From NCBI RefSeq assembly GCF_002410825.1, contig NZ_DHOS01000006.1:82028-112142 (forward strand): a stretch of DNA of 30,115 bases. The letters are read 5' to 3'. Below the pieces are notes generated by a model. The model was not told where the DNA came from, ran no database searches, and saw only the letters and a list, made by a program, of their open reading frames with translations. The DNA comes from Proteiniphilum sp. UBA5384. GTDB lineage: Bacteria > Bacteroidota > Bacteroidia > Bacteroidales > Dysgonomonadaceae. The position numbers were made by a program, and so were the translations under genes. Shown piece after piece: positions 1 to 8,402 of the stretch (within the stretch, counting starts at the first letter, position 1; each line of letters opens with the position of its first letter).

Positions 1-102
1 GCTGTAAGCTCCGCTTACGTGCCGGACAAATACCTCATGCCACTGTTCCGATAAAAGGAATGGGAAGGCGTCCGGACACGGGAGTAAGTCAGAAGACCTG
101 CC
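1..102 (+). promoter_or_regulatory. Cobalamin riboswitch, 3' part (cut by window edge)
   Basis: This is the 3' part of an adenosylcobalamin/cobalamin riboswitch aptamer; the 5' part lies outside the window. The B12-box core GCCACTG is at 39-45 and the closing AGTCAGAAGACCTGCC motif is at 87-102. Over this length it differs from the complete aptamer at 13895-13997 at only about five positions. In this class, binding of a corrinoid to the nascent RNA lowers expression of downstream uptake genes. It precedes the BtuH-like gene at 258 and probably controls cluster A. Whether control is at transcription or translation cannot be read from the sequence. Confidence 0.93.
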
Positions 103-257
103 GAAATTTGTTTGGATTTTACTCCTGCGGCGTTCGGGAAGTAAATCAAGACTTCTTCTATATTTTTCGAGTGTATAGCAAACATCTATCTATACACTTC
201 CCAGAAGGCTCCGATGTAAAATCCATTATAATCAATTTAGAAAACCTAATTTATATA
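103..257 (+). promoter_or_regulatory. Leader / putative expression platform with 8-bp hairpin
   Basis: This is untranslated leader between the aptamer and the first start codon. It contains a perfect 8-bp inverted repeat, GTGTATAG (171-178) with CTATACAC (190-197) around an 11-base loop. A weaker pairing, GATTTTAC with GTAAATC, lies just upstream. No U-tract follows the 8-bp hairpin, so it is not a standard intrinsic terminator. The sequence is unlike the leader after the second riboswitch. A role as expression platform is inferred from position only. Confidence 0.4.
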
Positions 258-1970
258 ATGATTATGATCAATGGATTTTGGAAAACAGTTATCAGTTTAT
301 TCCTCTGTAGTATACTTCTATTTGTTACATCCTGTTCAAATAATCAGGACGATGAGAAGTTAGAAACACATCCGCCTGTCATCACTTTTGATAACGGAAC
401 AGGGATTTACACCGTAAAGGTATTGAAAAGTATCACCATCACTCCCGTTGTGACCGGTGCAACCGATCCAGTTTATACATGGAAAGATGATAACGGGAAA
501 ATCGTCGGTAGCGATCTTTCATATACCTATTCGCCTAAAGTGACCGGAGAAGTCTACTTAAAGTTTCGGGTGGATTCTAAAAACGGATCTGCCGAGGAAG
601 AGTTACGCATAGATGTAGTGGACAAAATGGTTCCTTCCGTGTCGTTGATACCTCTTTACACTACATATATAGGAAAAGATGTGACCATCGAACCATCGAT
701 AAATTTCACCGAAGGTGCCGAATACCAATGGACATTGAATGGTAAGACGGTGGGAAGTGAAGCGGCATACACTTTTGAAGCTACGGAAAAGGGACAATTC
801 AATATTCAGCTTGTCGTTACCAATGAAGATGGCAGCGGAAAAGCAACCACCTCCATACTGGTGTCGGATAAGCCCGAAATAAATATCGTCTTCACCAGTG
901 AAAGCATGACCGTACCCCAAGGTCGTGCCGCCTGCGTGGCCCCCATCATTACCGACACCACATCCAATGCCACTTATGTATGGCAACTGGATGGAGTGAT
1001 ACAACAAGGAGAAACGCAGCCCACCTTTACTTTTACACCCTCCCAACCCGGAAATTACCAGGTAAAGGTAACGGGAACAGACGGTGAAGTGGAGAAAAGC
1101 GCTACCCAGACAGTCATTTGTCTGGAGTCGGATGAAGCTAGATATTACCGCGCACCGACTTCCGGCAGCTCGGATACACGTATTACCGTCTTCGACCTGA
1201 TGCCTGCACCCGGACAATTTGTCGGTCAAATTAGCGGTTCTACCCAAGCAGAAGCCAATCGTTTTGCAGAGAAGCGGATCAATGAAGACCGGAATTATAT
1301 ATCGTTGGGGGCATGGGGTGGCTATATTGTAGTAGGTCTTGATCACAGTATTTATAATAAAGATGATGGTTATGACTTTTATATATTGGGCAACGCCTTC
1401 AACGGTAGTTCGGAACCGGGCATCGTTTATGTGATGCAAGACGAGAACGGTAACGGAAAACCCGATGATACATGGTACGAATTGCGTGGTAGTGAGACCG
1501 GAAAAGCGGAAACATACCAGAACTATGAAGTGACTTACTACCGACCTTCAAGGGCTAATATGCCAGTGCAATGGATGGACAACCGTCTCAATTACGGCAC
1601 CATAGATTTGGGACCTTCATTCCCCGCATGGATGAAGGAGAACGAATATACCTTGCGCGGTACCCGCTTGAAAGCAAACACACGTCATCAAGGTATATGG
1701 ATCAATGATGCCTACCCATGGGGATATGCCGATAACTGGGGTACTGACTTTGATGGCGGAGAGAATCCCAATGCTGACGTCGCCGGAAACGGATTTAAGA
1801 TAGAGAATGCCATGTACCCCAACGGACAGAAGGTCGATCTGCGATACGTCGATTTCATCAAGGTGCAAACTGGTGTCCAATCCCAGGCCGGAGTGCTCGG
1901 GGAAGTATCTACGGAAGTATTTGGATTCGTAGATAACCAGATGGAGAAGGCTCCTGCTACTCTTCAATAA
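258..1970 (+). CDS. BtuH-like surface lipoprotein (PKD-like repeats plus C-terminal cobalamin-binding-type domain)
   Basis: This 570-residue lipoprotein is probably a cell-surface corrinoid-binding protein of the BtuH type. The reading frame is open back to 60, but that would place 66 codons inside the riboswitch. The ATG at 258 (or 264) gives a proper signal peptide with lipobox VTSC at Cys26, followed by an acidic NNQDDE stretch typical of surface export. About three PKD/Ig-like domains occupy residues 33-300. The C-terminal domain starts near PAPGQF (316-321) and has the Ca-loop-like DENGNGKPDDTW (395-406). It also ends in the TEVFG motif shared with the proteins at 17531 and 27762. The family assignment rests on architecture and on position in a B12-riboswitch locus. 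BtuH proteins are known to bind B12 through a C-terminal domain. It is the most diverged of the three paralogues here. Confidence 0.7.
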   Translation: MIMINGFWKTVISLFLCSILLFVTSCSNNQDDEKLETHPPVITFDNGTGIYTVKVLKSITITPVVTGATDPVYTWKDDNGKIVGSDLSYTYSPKVTGEVYLKFRVDSKNGSAEEELRIDVVDKMVPSVSLIPLYTTYIGKDVTIEPSINFTEGAEYQWTLNGKTVGSEAAYTFEATEKGQFNIQLVVTNEDGSGKATTSILVSDKPEINIVFTSESMTVPQGRAACVAPIITDTTSNATYVWQLDGVIQQGETQPTFTFTPSQPGNYQVKVTGTDGEVEKSATQTVICLESDEARYYRAPTSGSSDTRITVFDLMPAPGQFVGQISGSTQAEANRFAEKRINEDRNYISLGAWGGYIVVGLDHSIYNKDDGYDFYILGNAFNGSSEPGIVYVMQDENGNGKPDDTWYELRGSETGKAETYQNYEVTYYRPSRANMPVQWMDNRLNYGTIDLGPSFPAWMKENEYTLRGTRLKANTRHQGIWINDAYPWGYADNWGTDFDGGENPNADVAGNGFKIENAMYPNGQKVDLRYVDFIKVQTGVQSQAGVLGEVSTEVFGFVDNQMEKAPATLQ

Positions 1971-2011
1971 AAGAATAATAATTCACATAATATTTATAAC
2001 GAATAGAATAT

Positions 2012-3823
2012 ATGACAGTAAAAAACTTATGGAGAACCCTCTTGATGGTTCTTTGTAGCGCAAGCTTAATCACCGCATGTGGTGACGACGACAATAACCC
2101 TTTTGTGGGGATGGATAACAATGTACTTTCATTCTCTCTTTCTAAAGGAGAAAACACGTGGCAGGCTTCTATTGCCGATAATGAGATCGTGATAACCGTT
2201 CCCGAGGGTACTGAATTGACTGGGTCTACTGTTGCCTATCATCTAAGTGAACAAGCCGGCATCTCTCCCGATCCTGCCGGTATCACCCAATGGAATGAAG
2301 AACAACAGTTTGTGGTGACTTCATATAACCAAACGCCCCGCACTTATAAATACACTGTACAATATGTTGCCATCAGTGAAACGGCTAATATCGTCCTCAA
2401 CTCACAAGCTGATGTTGATGCTTTCGCCCAGCGCGGAGTGAATATCATTGAGGGGAGCCTCCACATTGGGTTTCAGGCAAACGAAGATGATCCGATTACT
2501 AACTTGAATGGCTTGTCTAAACTAACCGAAATTGTAGACGAGCTTCGTATTGGAAGTTATTATAAGGGTGAAAATCTTAAGGGGTTGGACAAAATCAAAA
2601 AAGCAGGTAGTATTTTAATCACTATAACTAATAGGGATATCGCAGAAAATCTCAATGATGTTTCTTTTCCCTCACTTACATTTATTCGCAAAGATTTGCA
2701 AATATTCAATGGAGATAACGTTGAAACAATTTCAATACCTCTTTTGGAAACAATTCTTGGGAGCTCGGAAATTCGTGCAAGAGGTGCAATATCCTTTAAT
2801 ATGAATTCTCTCAAAAAAGTAGGAGGAAGTATAGTATTTGACGGCAATCTATTGGATCAAATGGAATTTCCTTCATTAGAATATGTAGGAAATGAATACA
2901 GACTATATAAATTTTCTACAGAATTTTCTAATTTGAAAGCGGTTAACCTTCCTGCACTCGTTAATTGTCCCGCTATCAGAATTGAAAATGCTGAAAAATT
3001 AGAAACTCTCAGGATTCCAATGCTAAGAAACATGGATCTACTGTCTTTTGGAAGTTGTCCGTCTTTCGATGATATCGATACTGTTATAAAGGATATGGAA
3101 AGTATCGCATCCATCAGGCTCACCTCCACAAACGTTTTAGAACTGGATGCATCAAGCAAGGGTATAGAAGAATTGATTATTACTCCCATCGGTACAACGC
3201 AATTCACTTTGACGGGGAATGAGACTTTTGGTAACATCGAATTTGCCAATATTGATCAGGCTCCGTTACCTATTCTAAATGGAATTAATACATTAGACAA
3301 TTATTCCATCAAAACAGAACGGTCATTTATTTCATTGGACGGAATAAAAAAAATCACTGGAAGCTTAACTATTAGTGCTACCAGGTTTGGAGTTCTTGAT
3401 GAGTTGGTACTGCCTGATCTTGAATCGGTAGGTAACTTGAAAAGCCATTTAGGCAGCAGCAGTATCTCAATTTCATTAAAAGCTCCTAAGTTAACCACAG
3501 TAACAGGAAATCTAGATCTTACGGTTTATACAGATCAGCCGGATCTTTCGTATATTGTTTTGCCTGAACTGACAACAGTAGGTGGAGCTTTAAATATATC
3601 CGGTAAATTAAATTCTCAGCAGAATATTACCCAAATAGATTGCTTCCCAAAGTTAAGTTCTGTAAAGGATATAGACATCAGAGGTTTTAGACAATTATAT
3701 GACTTCAGTCCATTCAAATCACTCATTGATCATGTGAATTTATGGACAGTAAGAAACTGCGGTTTTAATCCCACTTTGCAACAGATGAAAGATTCACCAA
3801 CCGGTGATTTTAGTAATAATTAA
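2012..3823 (+). CDS. Surface lipoprotein with N-terminal Ig-like (DUF5018-like) domain and receptor-L-type leucine-rich repeats
   Basis: This 603-residue lipoprotein has a signal peptide ending at lipobox ITAC (Cys23), then GDDDNN, which suggests surface display. Residues 33-120 form a small beta domain with the family signature PDPAGI...W...VTSYN. The linker VLNSQADVDAFA and the following EGSLHIG (about 128-153) open the repeat region. Repeats of about 22-25 residues with the pattern LPxLxxVxGxxxI run to the end and suggest a right-handed solenoid. The C-terminal FNPTLQQM signature matches the four tandem paralogues in cluster B. The function is unknown; riboswitch context suggests corrinoid capture or a partner role at the outer membrane. 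The middle (about 2600-3500) looks more A/T-rich than the flanks. Confidence 0.8.
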   Translation: MTVKNLWRTLLMVLCSASLITACGDDDNNPFVGMDNNVLSFSLSKGENTWQASIADNEIVITVPEGTELTGSTVAYHLSEQAGISPDPAGITQWNEEQQFVVTSYNQTPRTYKYTVQYVAISETANIVLNSQADVDAFAQRGVNIIEGSLHIGFQANEDDPITNLNGLSKLTEIVDELRIGSYYKGENLKGLDKIKKAGSILITITNRDIAENLNDVSFPSLTFIRKDLQIFNGDNVETISIPLLETILGSSEIRARGAISFNMNSLKKVGGSIVFDGNLLDQMEFPSLEYVGNEYRLYKFSTEFSNLKAVNLPALVNCPAIRIENAEKLETLRIPMLRNMDLLSFGSCPSFDDIDTVIKDMESIASIRLTSTNVLELDASSKGIEELIITPIGTTQFTLTGNETFGNIEFANIDQAPLPILNGINTLDNYSIKTERSFISLDGIKKITGSLTISATRFGVLDELVLPDLESVGNLKSHLGSSSISISLKAPKLTTVTGNLDLTVYTDQPDLSYIVLPELTTVGGALNISGKLNSQQNITQIDCFPKLSSVKDIDIRGFRQLYDFSPFKSLIDHVNLWTVRNCGFNPTLQQMKDSPTGDFSNN

Positions 3824-3834
3824 AATTTGCAATT

Positions 3835-4935
3835 ATGAAAACAAAAATCCTTTTCAGTGTTGCTTGCACAATTATTGTTGCGTTAGTCAGTTGTACGGAC
3901 GATGTTCTGGAAACCGTTCAGTCGTCCAATGGATATCCACGTTCTGCTTATTCGAATGACTGGACGTATGCTTATGTACTATGTGAAGGAACCTGGCGAG
4001 TAACTCCCCCATCTCTGCCGGGGTATTTAATAACTTATGACAATGATTGGGATGAGGTATCAGCCTTTCCTGTAGGAGATACCGGTAATGACTTGATCAG
4101 ATACGGCTCAAAGTTATATTGTGCTGTGAGCGGGCATGACCTTATTTCCGACGATGGAGGAATATGGGTTTTCGATGCCAGTAATGGCACTCCTTTAACC
4201 ACCTCTATGCTTCAATATAATGATCCGAAAAGCGGGCATAAGATTATGCCACGCAATTTAGCTGCTTCCGGTGATAAGATTTATATCAGTCTTTACTCCG
4301 GAGCGGTGATGTCTATCGATACACTCACTTATGCTGTGCAAGATACTATTTCGCTGGCCGCAACCTTTTCAGAAGGTATCTGTGTTGCGAACAACCAAGT
4401 GTATGTGTGTAATTCCGGAAATCTTGGTGATACATATGCCGGAGATGGAAATACAATTTCTGTTCTTCCTCTCAACCTAAGTGCTGAAACCCAGATTACA
4501 GTTGCATTGAATCCAAAACTAATTGATCAAGCATCCAACGGAACCATTTACTTCAATGCTCTCGGAGATTATTTTATGGAGAACTCTGCTTTATATACGC
4601 TGACAGGTTCCAGTTATTCACAAGTTACCGAACACGTAGGAAGTTTCGCAATCGGAGACAGTGCTGTATATACGGTAGGAGTAGATTGGACTTCAATGGA
4701 TTATGATACATATTTACAGAAAGCAGCACTCACAGGTGGGGTTACTGATTTTAATGTTGACGATGTTCCCGAATTTATGTTAGGTTACACAGTTTCCATT
4801 AATCCCTATAATGGAAACGTATGTTTTGGGCAAATGGGAGAAGATTTATATATTTATGAATCCAATGGAACCGGACCGGTAGAAACTATACAGAACGGCG
4901 TTGCAAACGTCAATTCAGTTATATTTGTAAAATAG
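3835..4935 (+). CDS. Divergent BtuG-like beta-propeller surface lipoprotein
   Basis: This 366-residue lipoprotein has lipobox LVSC (Cys20) followed by TDD. The rest reads as a YncE/BtuG-like seven-bladed propeller. It keeps the family landmarks in order: an opening strand ending in CEG (50-52, where BtuG has NEG), GDTGNDLIRYGSKLY from residue 81, and YVCNSGNLGDTY in mid-protein. It is shorter and clearly diverged from the BtuG proteins at 7155 and 16238, and it is not directly next to a BtuB gene. It lies 11 bases after the LRR lipoprotein, so the two are likely cotranscribed. It may bind corrinoids with altered specificity, or it may be an accessory scavenger. The fold call is fairly secure; the ligand is inferred. 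Confidence 0.72.
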   Translation: MKTKILFSVACTIIVALVSCTDDVLETVQSSNGYPRSAYSNDWTYAYVLCEGTWRVTPPSLPGYLITYDNDWDEVSAFPVGDTGNDLIRYGSKLYCAVSGHDLISDDGGIWVFDASNGTPLTTSMLQYNDPKSGHKIMPRNLAASGDKIYISLYSGAVMSIDTLTYAVQDTISLAATFSEGICVANNQVYVCNSGNLGDTYAGDGNTISVLPLNLSAETQITVALNPKLIDQASNGTIYFNALGDYFMENSALYTLTGSSYSQVTEHVGSFAIGDSAVYTVGVDWTSMDYDTYLQKAALTGGVTDFNVDDVPEFMLGYTVSINPYNGNVCFGQMGEDLYIYESNGTGPVETIQNGVANVNSVIFVK

Positions 4936-4972
4936 TACGTTGTATATCATAACTTATTGGTAAAAAGAATTG

Positions 4973-5007
4973 ACCCCCAAAAATTTATTATATAGGTTTT
5001 CGGGGGT
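4973..5007 (+). terminator. Possible intrinsic terminator / intercistronic hairpin
   Basis: ACCCCC (4973-4978) pairs with GGGGGT (5002-5007), and an inner AAAA/TTTT pairing extends the stem past one mismatch. Only a short mixed TTATT run follows, so termination may be weak or partial. It separates the first three genes of cluster A from the BtuB-BtuG pair, which has no riboswitch directly upstream. Confidence 0.45.
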
Positions 5008-5070
5008 TATTCAAACCCTTCTCCTATTGTTTGATATTTTCTCTTCAAAGCCTTCTAAAACAGAAGTGAC

Positions 5071-7158
5071 ATGTCTAATATTCGTTTTATATATACATTT
5101 GCAATAGGTATATTCCTTCTTAATGCCGGGAATATTCATGCACAACAGTGGCTTAAAGACTCAACGACGCTGGATAAAGATTCAACGGCTATGAGTCTTG
5201 AACTCGATGAGTTCATTGTGTATGGAAGTCCCCTGATGAGAGAGGTAATTCCTGTCCAAAAACTGTCGGGAGAACAATTAAAAAATCTGAGTGCTTTCTC
5301 GGTGGCCGACGCCATCCGTTATTTCTCAGGAGTACAACTTAAGGATTATGGGGGGATTGGCGGTCTTAAAACGGTAAACGTAAGGAGTATGGGTACCCAC
5401 CACGTAGGGGTGTTCTACGATGGTATCCAGTTGGGCAACGCGCAGAACGGCCAGATCGACTTGGGGAAATTCTCGCTGGAGAATATTGAAGAAGTATCGC
5501 TTTACAACGGTCAGAAGAGCAATATCTTTCAGCCGGGAAAAGACTTCGGTTCATCTGCGACCGTATACCTGCGCTCCCGTACTCCACGCTTTAAAGAAGG
5601 CAAAAATCATAACCTGAAAGCGACCGTGAAAGGAGGGGCTTTCGACTTGATCAATCCTTCCCTCCTCTATGAATATAAAATCAATGACAATCTGAGCGCA
5701 TCCATCAATGGTGAGTTTATCAATTCATCGGGAAAATACAAATACCGTTATAAGCGGGTTCATCCTCATACGCATGAAGTGATGTACGACACCACTGCCA
5801 CCCGATATAATGGCGATATCTATTCCTCCCGTCTGGAAGCCGGTTTATTCGGCTCGATTCCACAAGGATCATGGAGGGTGAAGAGTTACTTCTATGATTC
5901 GGAAAGAGGAATCCCGGGCGCCATCGTGAACAACAAGTGGAAGAACTCACAACGGCAATGGGACCGCAGCTTCTTCACCCAAGGTGTCTTCCAAAAAACA
6001 CTGGCGCCTAAATATGATCTATTAGTCAACGCCAAGTATGCCTACGACCATATGCGTTACCTCAACCCCGATACCACGCTGATGTTGATTGACAATACAT
6101 TCGACCAGAAAGAGGCTTATGTCTCCGCTGCCAACAGGTATAGTATCACTAACAAATGGGATGCTGTGTTATCCGTCGACTTCCAGTACAATACCTTGAC
6201 ATCCGATTTGGACGGTTTTGTCTTTCCCAAACGGCTCACGTCACTGGTTGCCCTGGCAAGTGCCGCCGACCTAGGTAAAGTGAAGATGCAGGGAAGTATC
6301 CTGGCTACTTTTGTGCGGGAACGAATCAATTCGGGCAACACCACCGCCGATAATTCAGTGAAGGCTGCTCCCGATAAAAAAGAATTCACACCGGCTCTTT
6401 TCCTGTCATACAAACCGTTCAAAAATCACCAATTCAATCTTCGTGCTTTTTATAAGCACATTTTCAGGATGCCTACATTCAACGACCTCTATTATACCGA
6501 TATTGGCAATACCCATCTCAAGCCTGAATATACACACCAATACAATCTGGGATTCCAATACGACAAGGAGTTCTCAAACGGTTTTGTAAAACGATGGCAC
6601 CTCCAAGCTGATGCTTATTACAATGAAGTGACCGACAAGATAATAGCGGTGCCCAAAGGTAGTGGACAATACCGCTGGATGATGATCAATTTGGGATATG
6701 TGGAGATAAGAGGGATCGACATGACGGCATCATTGCTTTCGGAGCCGGTAAAAGACCTGTTCCTGGATATAAAGTTGAACTATACTTATCAAAAAGCGCA
6801 AGATTTCACATTACGAGAAAGTCCTATATTGGAAGAAACGACTTTTGGGGGGCAAATACCTTATATCCCCTGGCATAGCGGTTCTGTCATTTTCAATATA
6901 GATTATAAAAGCTGGCAACTCAACTATAGTTTCATTTATGTGGGAGAACGTTACCACTCTTCTGCCAATATTTCTGAGGAATATGAGCAGCCTTGGTATA
7001 CCAACGACATGACTGTAGTGAAGAAACTAAGGTATAAGTCGATGGATTTTCGAGTGAGTGCCGAAATCAACAATATTTTCAATCAGGACTACGAGGTGGT
7101 GCTTAACTACCCGATGCCAAAACGGAATTATAAACTCGCGTTAACGCTGGAATTATGA
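5071..7158 (+). CDS. btuB: BtuB-type TonB-dependent outer-membrane corrinoid receptor (cluster A)
   Basis: This 695-residue outer-membrane receptor imports cobalamin-type ligands using TonB/ExbBD energy. A Sec signal peptide ends near NIHAQ (residue 24). A TonB-box-like ELDEFIVYG stretch follows at 44-52. The plug domain covers about 60-165 and includes VRSMGTHHVGVFYDGI. The rest is the 22-stranded barrel, with PYIPWHSGS and VGERYHSSANIS near the C-terminus. There is no SusC-like N-terminal extension. It ends in ALTLEL; the paralogue at 14151 ends in the more usual aromatic (ANF). The start codon of BtuG overlaps its stop by 4 bases (ATGA), which implies translational coupling and matches the known BtuB-BtuG complex. 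No riboswitch lies directly upstream, so it is either read through from the 5' riboswitch or has its own promoter. Confidence 0.9.
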   Translation: MSNIRFIYTFAIGIFLLNAGNIHAQQWLKDSTTLDKDSTAMSLELDEFIVYGSPLMREVIPVQKLSGEQLKNLSAFSVADAIRYFSGVQLKDYGGIGGLKTVNVRSMGTHHVGVFYDGIQLGNAQNGQIDLGKFSLENIEEVSLYNGQKSNIFQPGKDFGSSATVYLRSRTPRFKEGKNHNLKATVKGGAFDLINPSLLYEYKINDNLSASINGEFINSSGKYKYRYKRVHPHTHEVMYDTTATRYNGDIYSSRLEAGLFGSIPQGSWRVKSYFYDSERGIPGAIVNNKWKNSQRQWDRSFFTQGVFQKTLAPKYDLLVNAKYAYDHMRYLNPDTTLMLIDNTFDQKEAYVSAANRYSITNKWDAVLSVDFQYNTLTSDLDGFVFPKRLTSLVALASAADLGKVKMQGSILATFVRERINSGNTTADNSVKAAPDKKEFTPALFLSYKPFKNHQFNLRAFYKHIFRMPTFNDLYYTDIGNTHLKPEYTHQYNLGFQYDKEFSNGFVKRWHLQADAYYNEVTDKIIAVPKGSGQYRWMMINLGYVEIRGIDMTASLLSEPVKDLFLDIKLNYTYQKAQDFTLRESPILEETTFGGQIPYIPWHSGSVIFNIDYKSWQLNYSFIYVGERYHSSANISEEYEQPWYTNDMTVVKKLRYKSMDFRVSAEINNIFNQDYEVVLNYPMPKRNYKLALTLEL

Positions 7159-8345
7159 GGAAGAAGTTGGAAGCTGTAATTTTCTTTGGAATGAGAAGCC
7201 TTGCCGCTACTCTTGTGCTGCTTCTCATTCTATTTTCAGGATGCAGGGGGGATGTAGAGGCGCATCTCTCTGAAGAGATTGAAGTGAGCCCCCCGGGGAC
7301 TATAAAAGATTACAAAGGGTTTTACCTGCTTAACGAAGGGAATATGGGTAGTAACAAAGCCACCCTCGACTATTATAATTTTGCGACTGGAACCTACACA
7401 AAGAATATTTATGCTGAAAGGAATCCACATGTGCCCAAGGAATTGGGCGATGTTGGAAATGATCTGGGTATTTATGGGAGTAGACTCTATGCCGTTATCA
7501 ACGTTTCGAATAAAATAGAGGTGATGGATATCGAAACGGTGAAACGCATCGGACAGATCGATATTCCAAACTGCCGCTTTATTAAGTTTCATGGAGGTTA
7601 TGCCTATGTCACCTCTTATGCCGGACCGGTTGTGATCGACCCCGATTATACGCAAATAGGCTATGTGGCGAAAATAGATACAGCTACGTTGAAAATGGTG
7701 AACCGCTGCCTGGTGGGTTTTCAACCCGATGAACTCGAAATTGTGGATGGAAAAATCTATGTGGCCAATTCAGGTGGATATATGGGAGCCGATAATACGG
7801 AGGGGTATGAACGTACGGTCTCTGTAATCGATATTGCTTCATTTAAAGAGGAGAAACGCATTGATGTAGCCTATAACCTGGAGCGCATTAAAGCCGACAG
7901 CCGTGGAGATTTATGGGTGAGTTCAAGAGGGGATTACAAAAACCTTCCGTCACGTCTTTTCTTTCTAGACAGGAAACTGCAAAAAGTGACCGACACTATT
8001 CCGATCGCTGCTTCCAATTATTGGATAGACGATGATATATTATATGTCTATGGGTCGGAGTTCAGTTCTGTTACCCGTGAATGGACAAATTCCTACTCTA
8101 TGGTGGATACCCGTACGCGAAAGGTCAGCGTCCGAAAAATCATTACCGACGGAACAGATAAAGAGATTGAAAAGCCCTATGGTATCATGGTGGACCCTGA
8201 AACAAAAGATGTATATATTACCGATGCCGGGAATTATGTTACTCCCGGTGCACTCCATTGTTATGACAAGAAAGGTAAAAGAAAGTGGAGCGTAGTTACC
8301 GGTAATATTCCCGGCCACTTCGCACTATTGCCGGTATATGAGTGA
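7155..8345 (+). CDS. btuG: BtuG-like surface corrinoid-binding propeller lipoprotein (cluster A)
   Basis: This 396-residue lipoprotein matches the BtuG family: surface beta-propellers that bind B12 very tightly and sit as a lid on BtuB. The signal peptide ends at lipobox FSGC (Cys30); an internal Met13 start is possible, but the 4-base overlap with btuB favours 7155. Family motifs in order are LLNEGNMGSNK (58-68), GDVGNDLGIYGSRLY (from 98), QPDELEI, YVANSGGYMG, SSRGDY and PYGIMVDPETKDVYITDA near the C-terminus. It aligns along its whole length with the protein at 16238. Its gene directly follows btuB, as in Bacteroides loci. Confidence 0.9.
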   Translation: MRKKLEAVIFFGMRSLAATLVLLLILFSGCRGDVEAHLSEEIEVSPPGTIKDYKGFYLLNEGNMGSNKATLDYYNFATGTYTKNIYAERNPHVPKELGDVGNDLGIYGSRLYAVINVSNKIEVMDIETVKRIGQIDIPNCRFIKFHGGYAYVTSYAGPVVIDPDYTQIGYVAKIDTATLKMVNRCLVGFQPDELEIVDGKIYVANSGGYMGADNTEGYERTVSVIDIASFKEEKRIDVAYNLERIKADSRGDLWVSSRGDYKNLPSRLFFLDRKLQKVTDTIPIAASNYWIDDDILYVYGSEFSSVTREWTNSYSMVDTRTRKVSVRKIITDGTDKEIEKPYGIMVDPETKDVYITDAGNYVTPGALHCYDKKGKRKWSVVTGNIPGHFALLPVYE

Positions 8346-8402
8346 TATTTATTTTAAGTTATATAATAATAAAAGATTGTACACACCGTAAAATTAAAAG
8401 AC

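Noticed and set aside
60..257. In-frame upstream extension of the first BtuH-like gene
   Set aside because: It would translate the riboswitch aptamer and leader and bury the lipoprotein signal peptide behind 66 residues; the ATG at 258 restores a normal signal sequence.
603..1439. Long antisense frame of 278 codons
   Set aside because: It lies wholly inside the BtuH-like gene on the other strand, has no recognisable domain or signal and looks like a codon-usage shadow.
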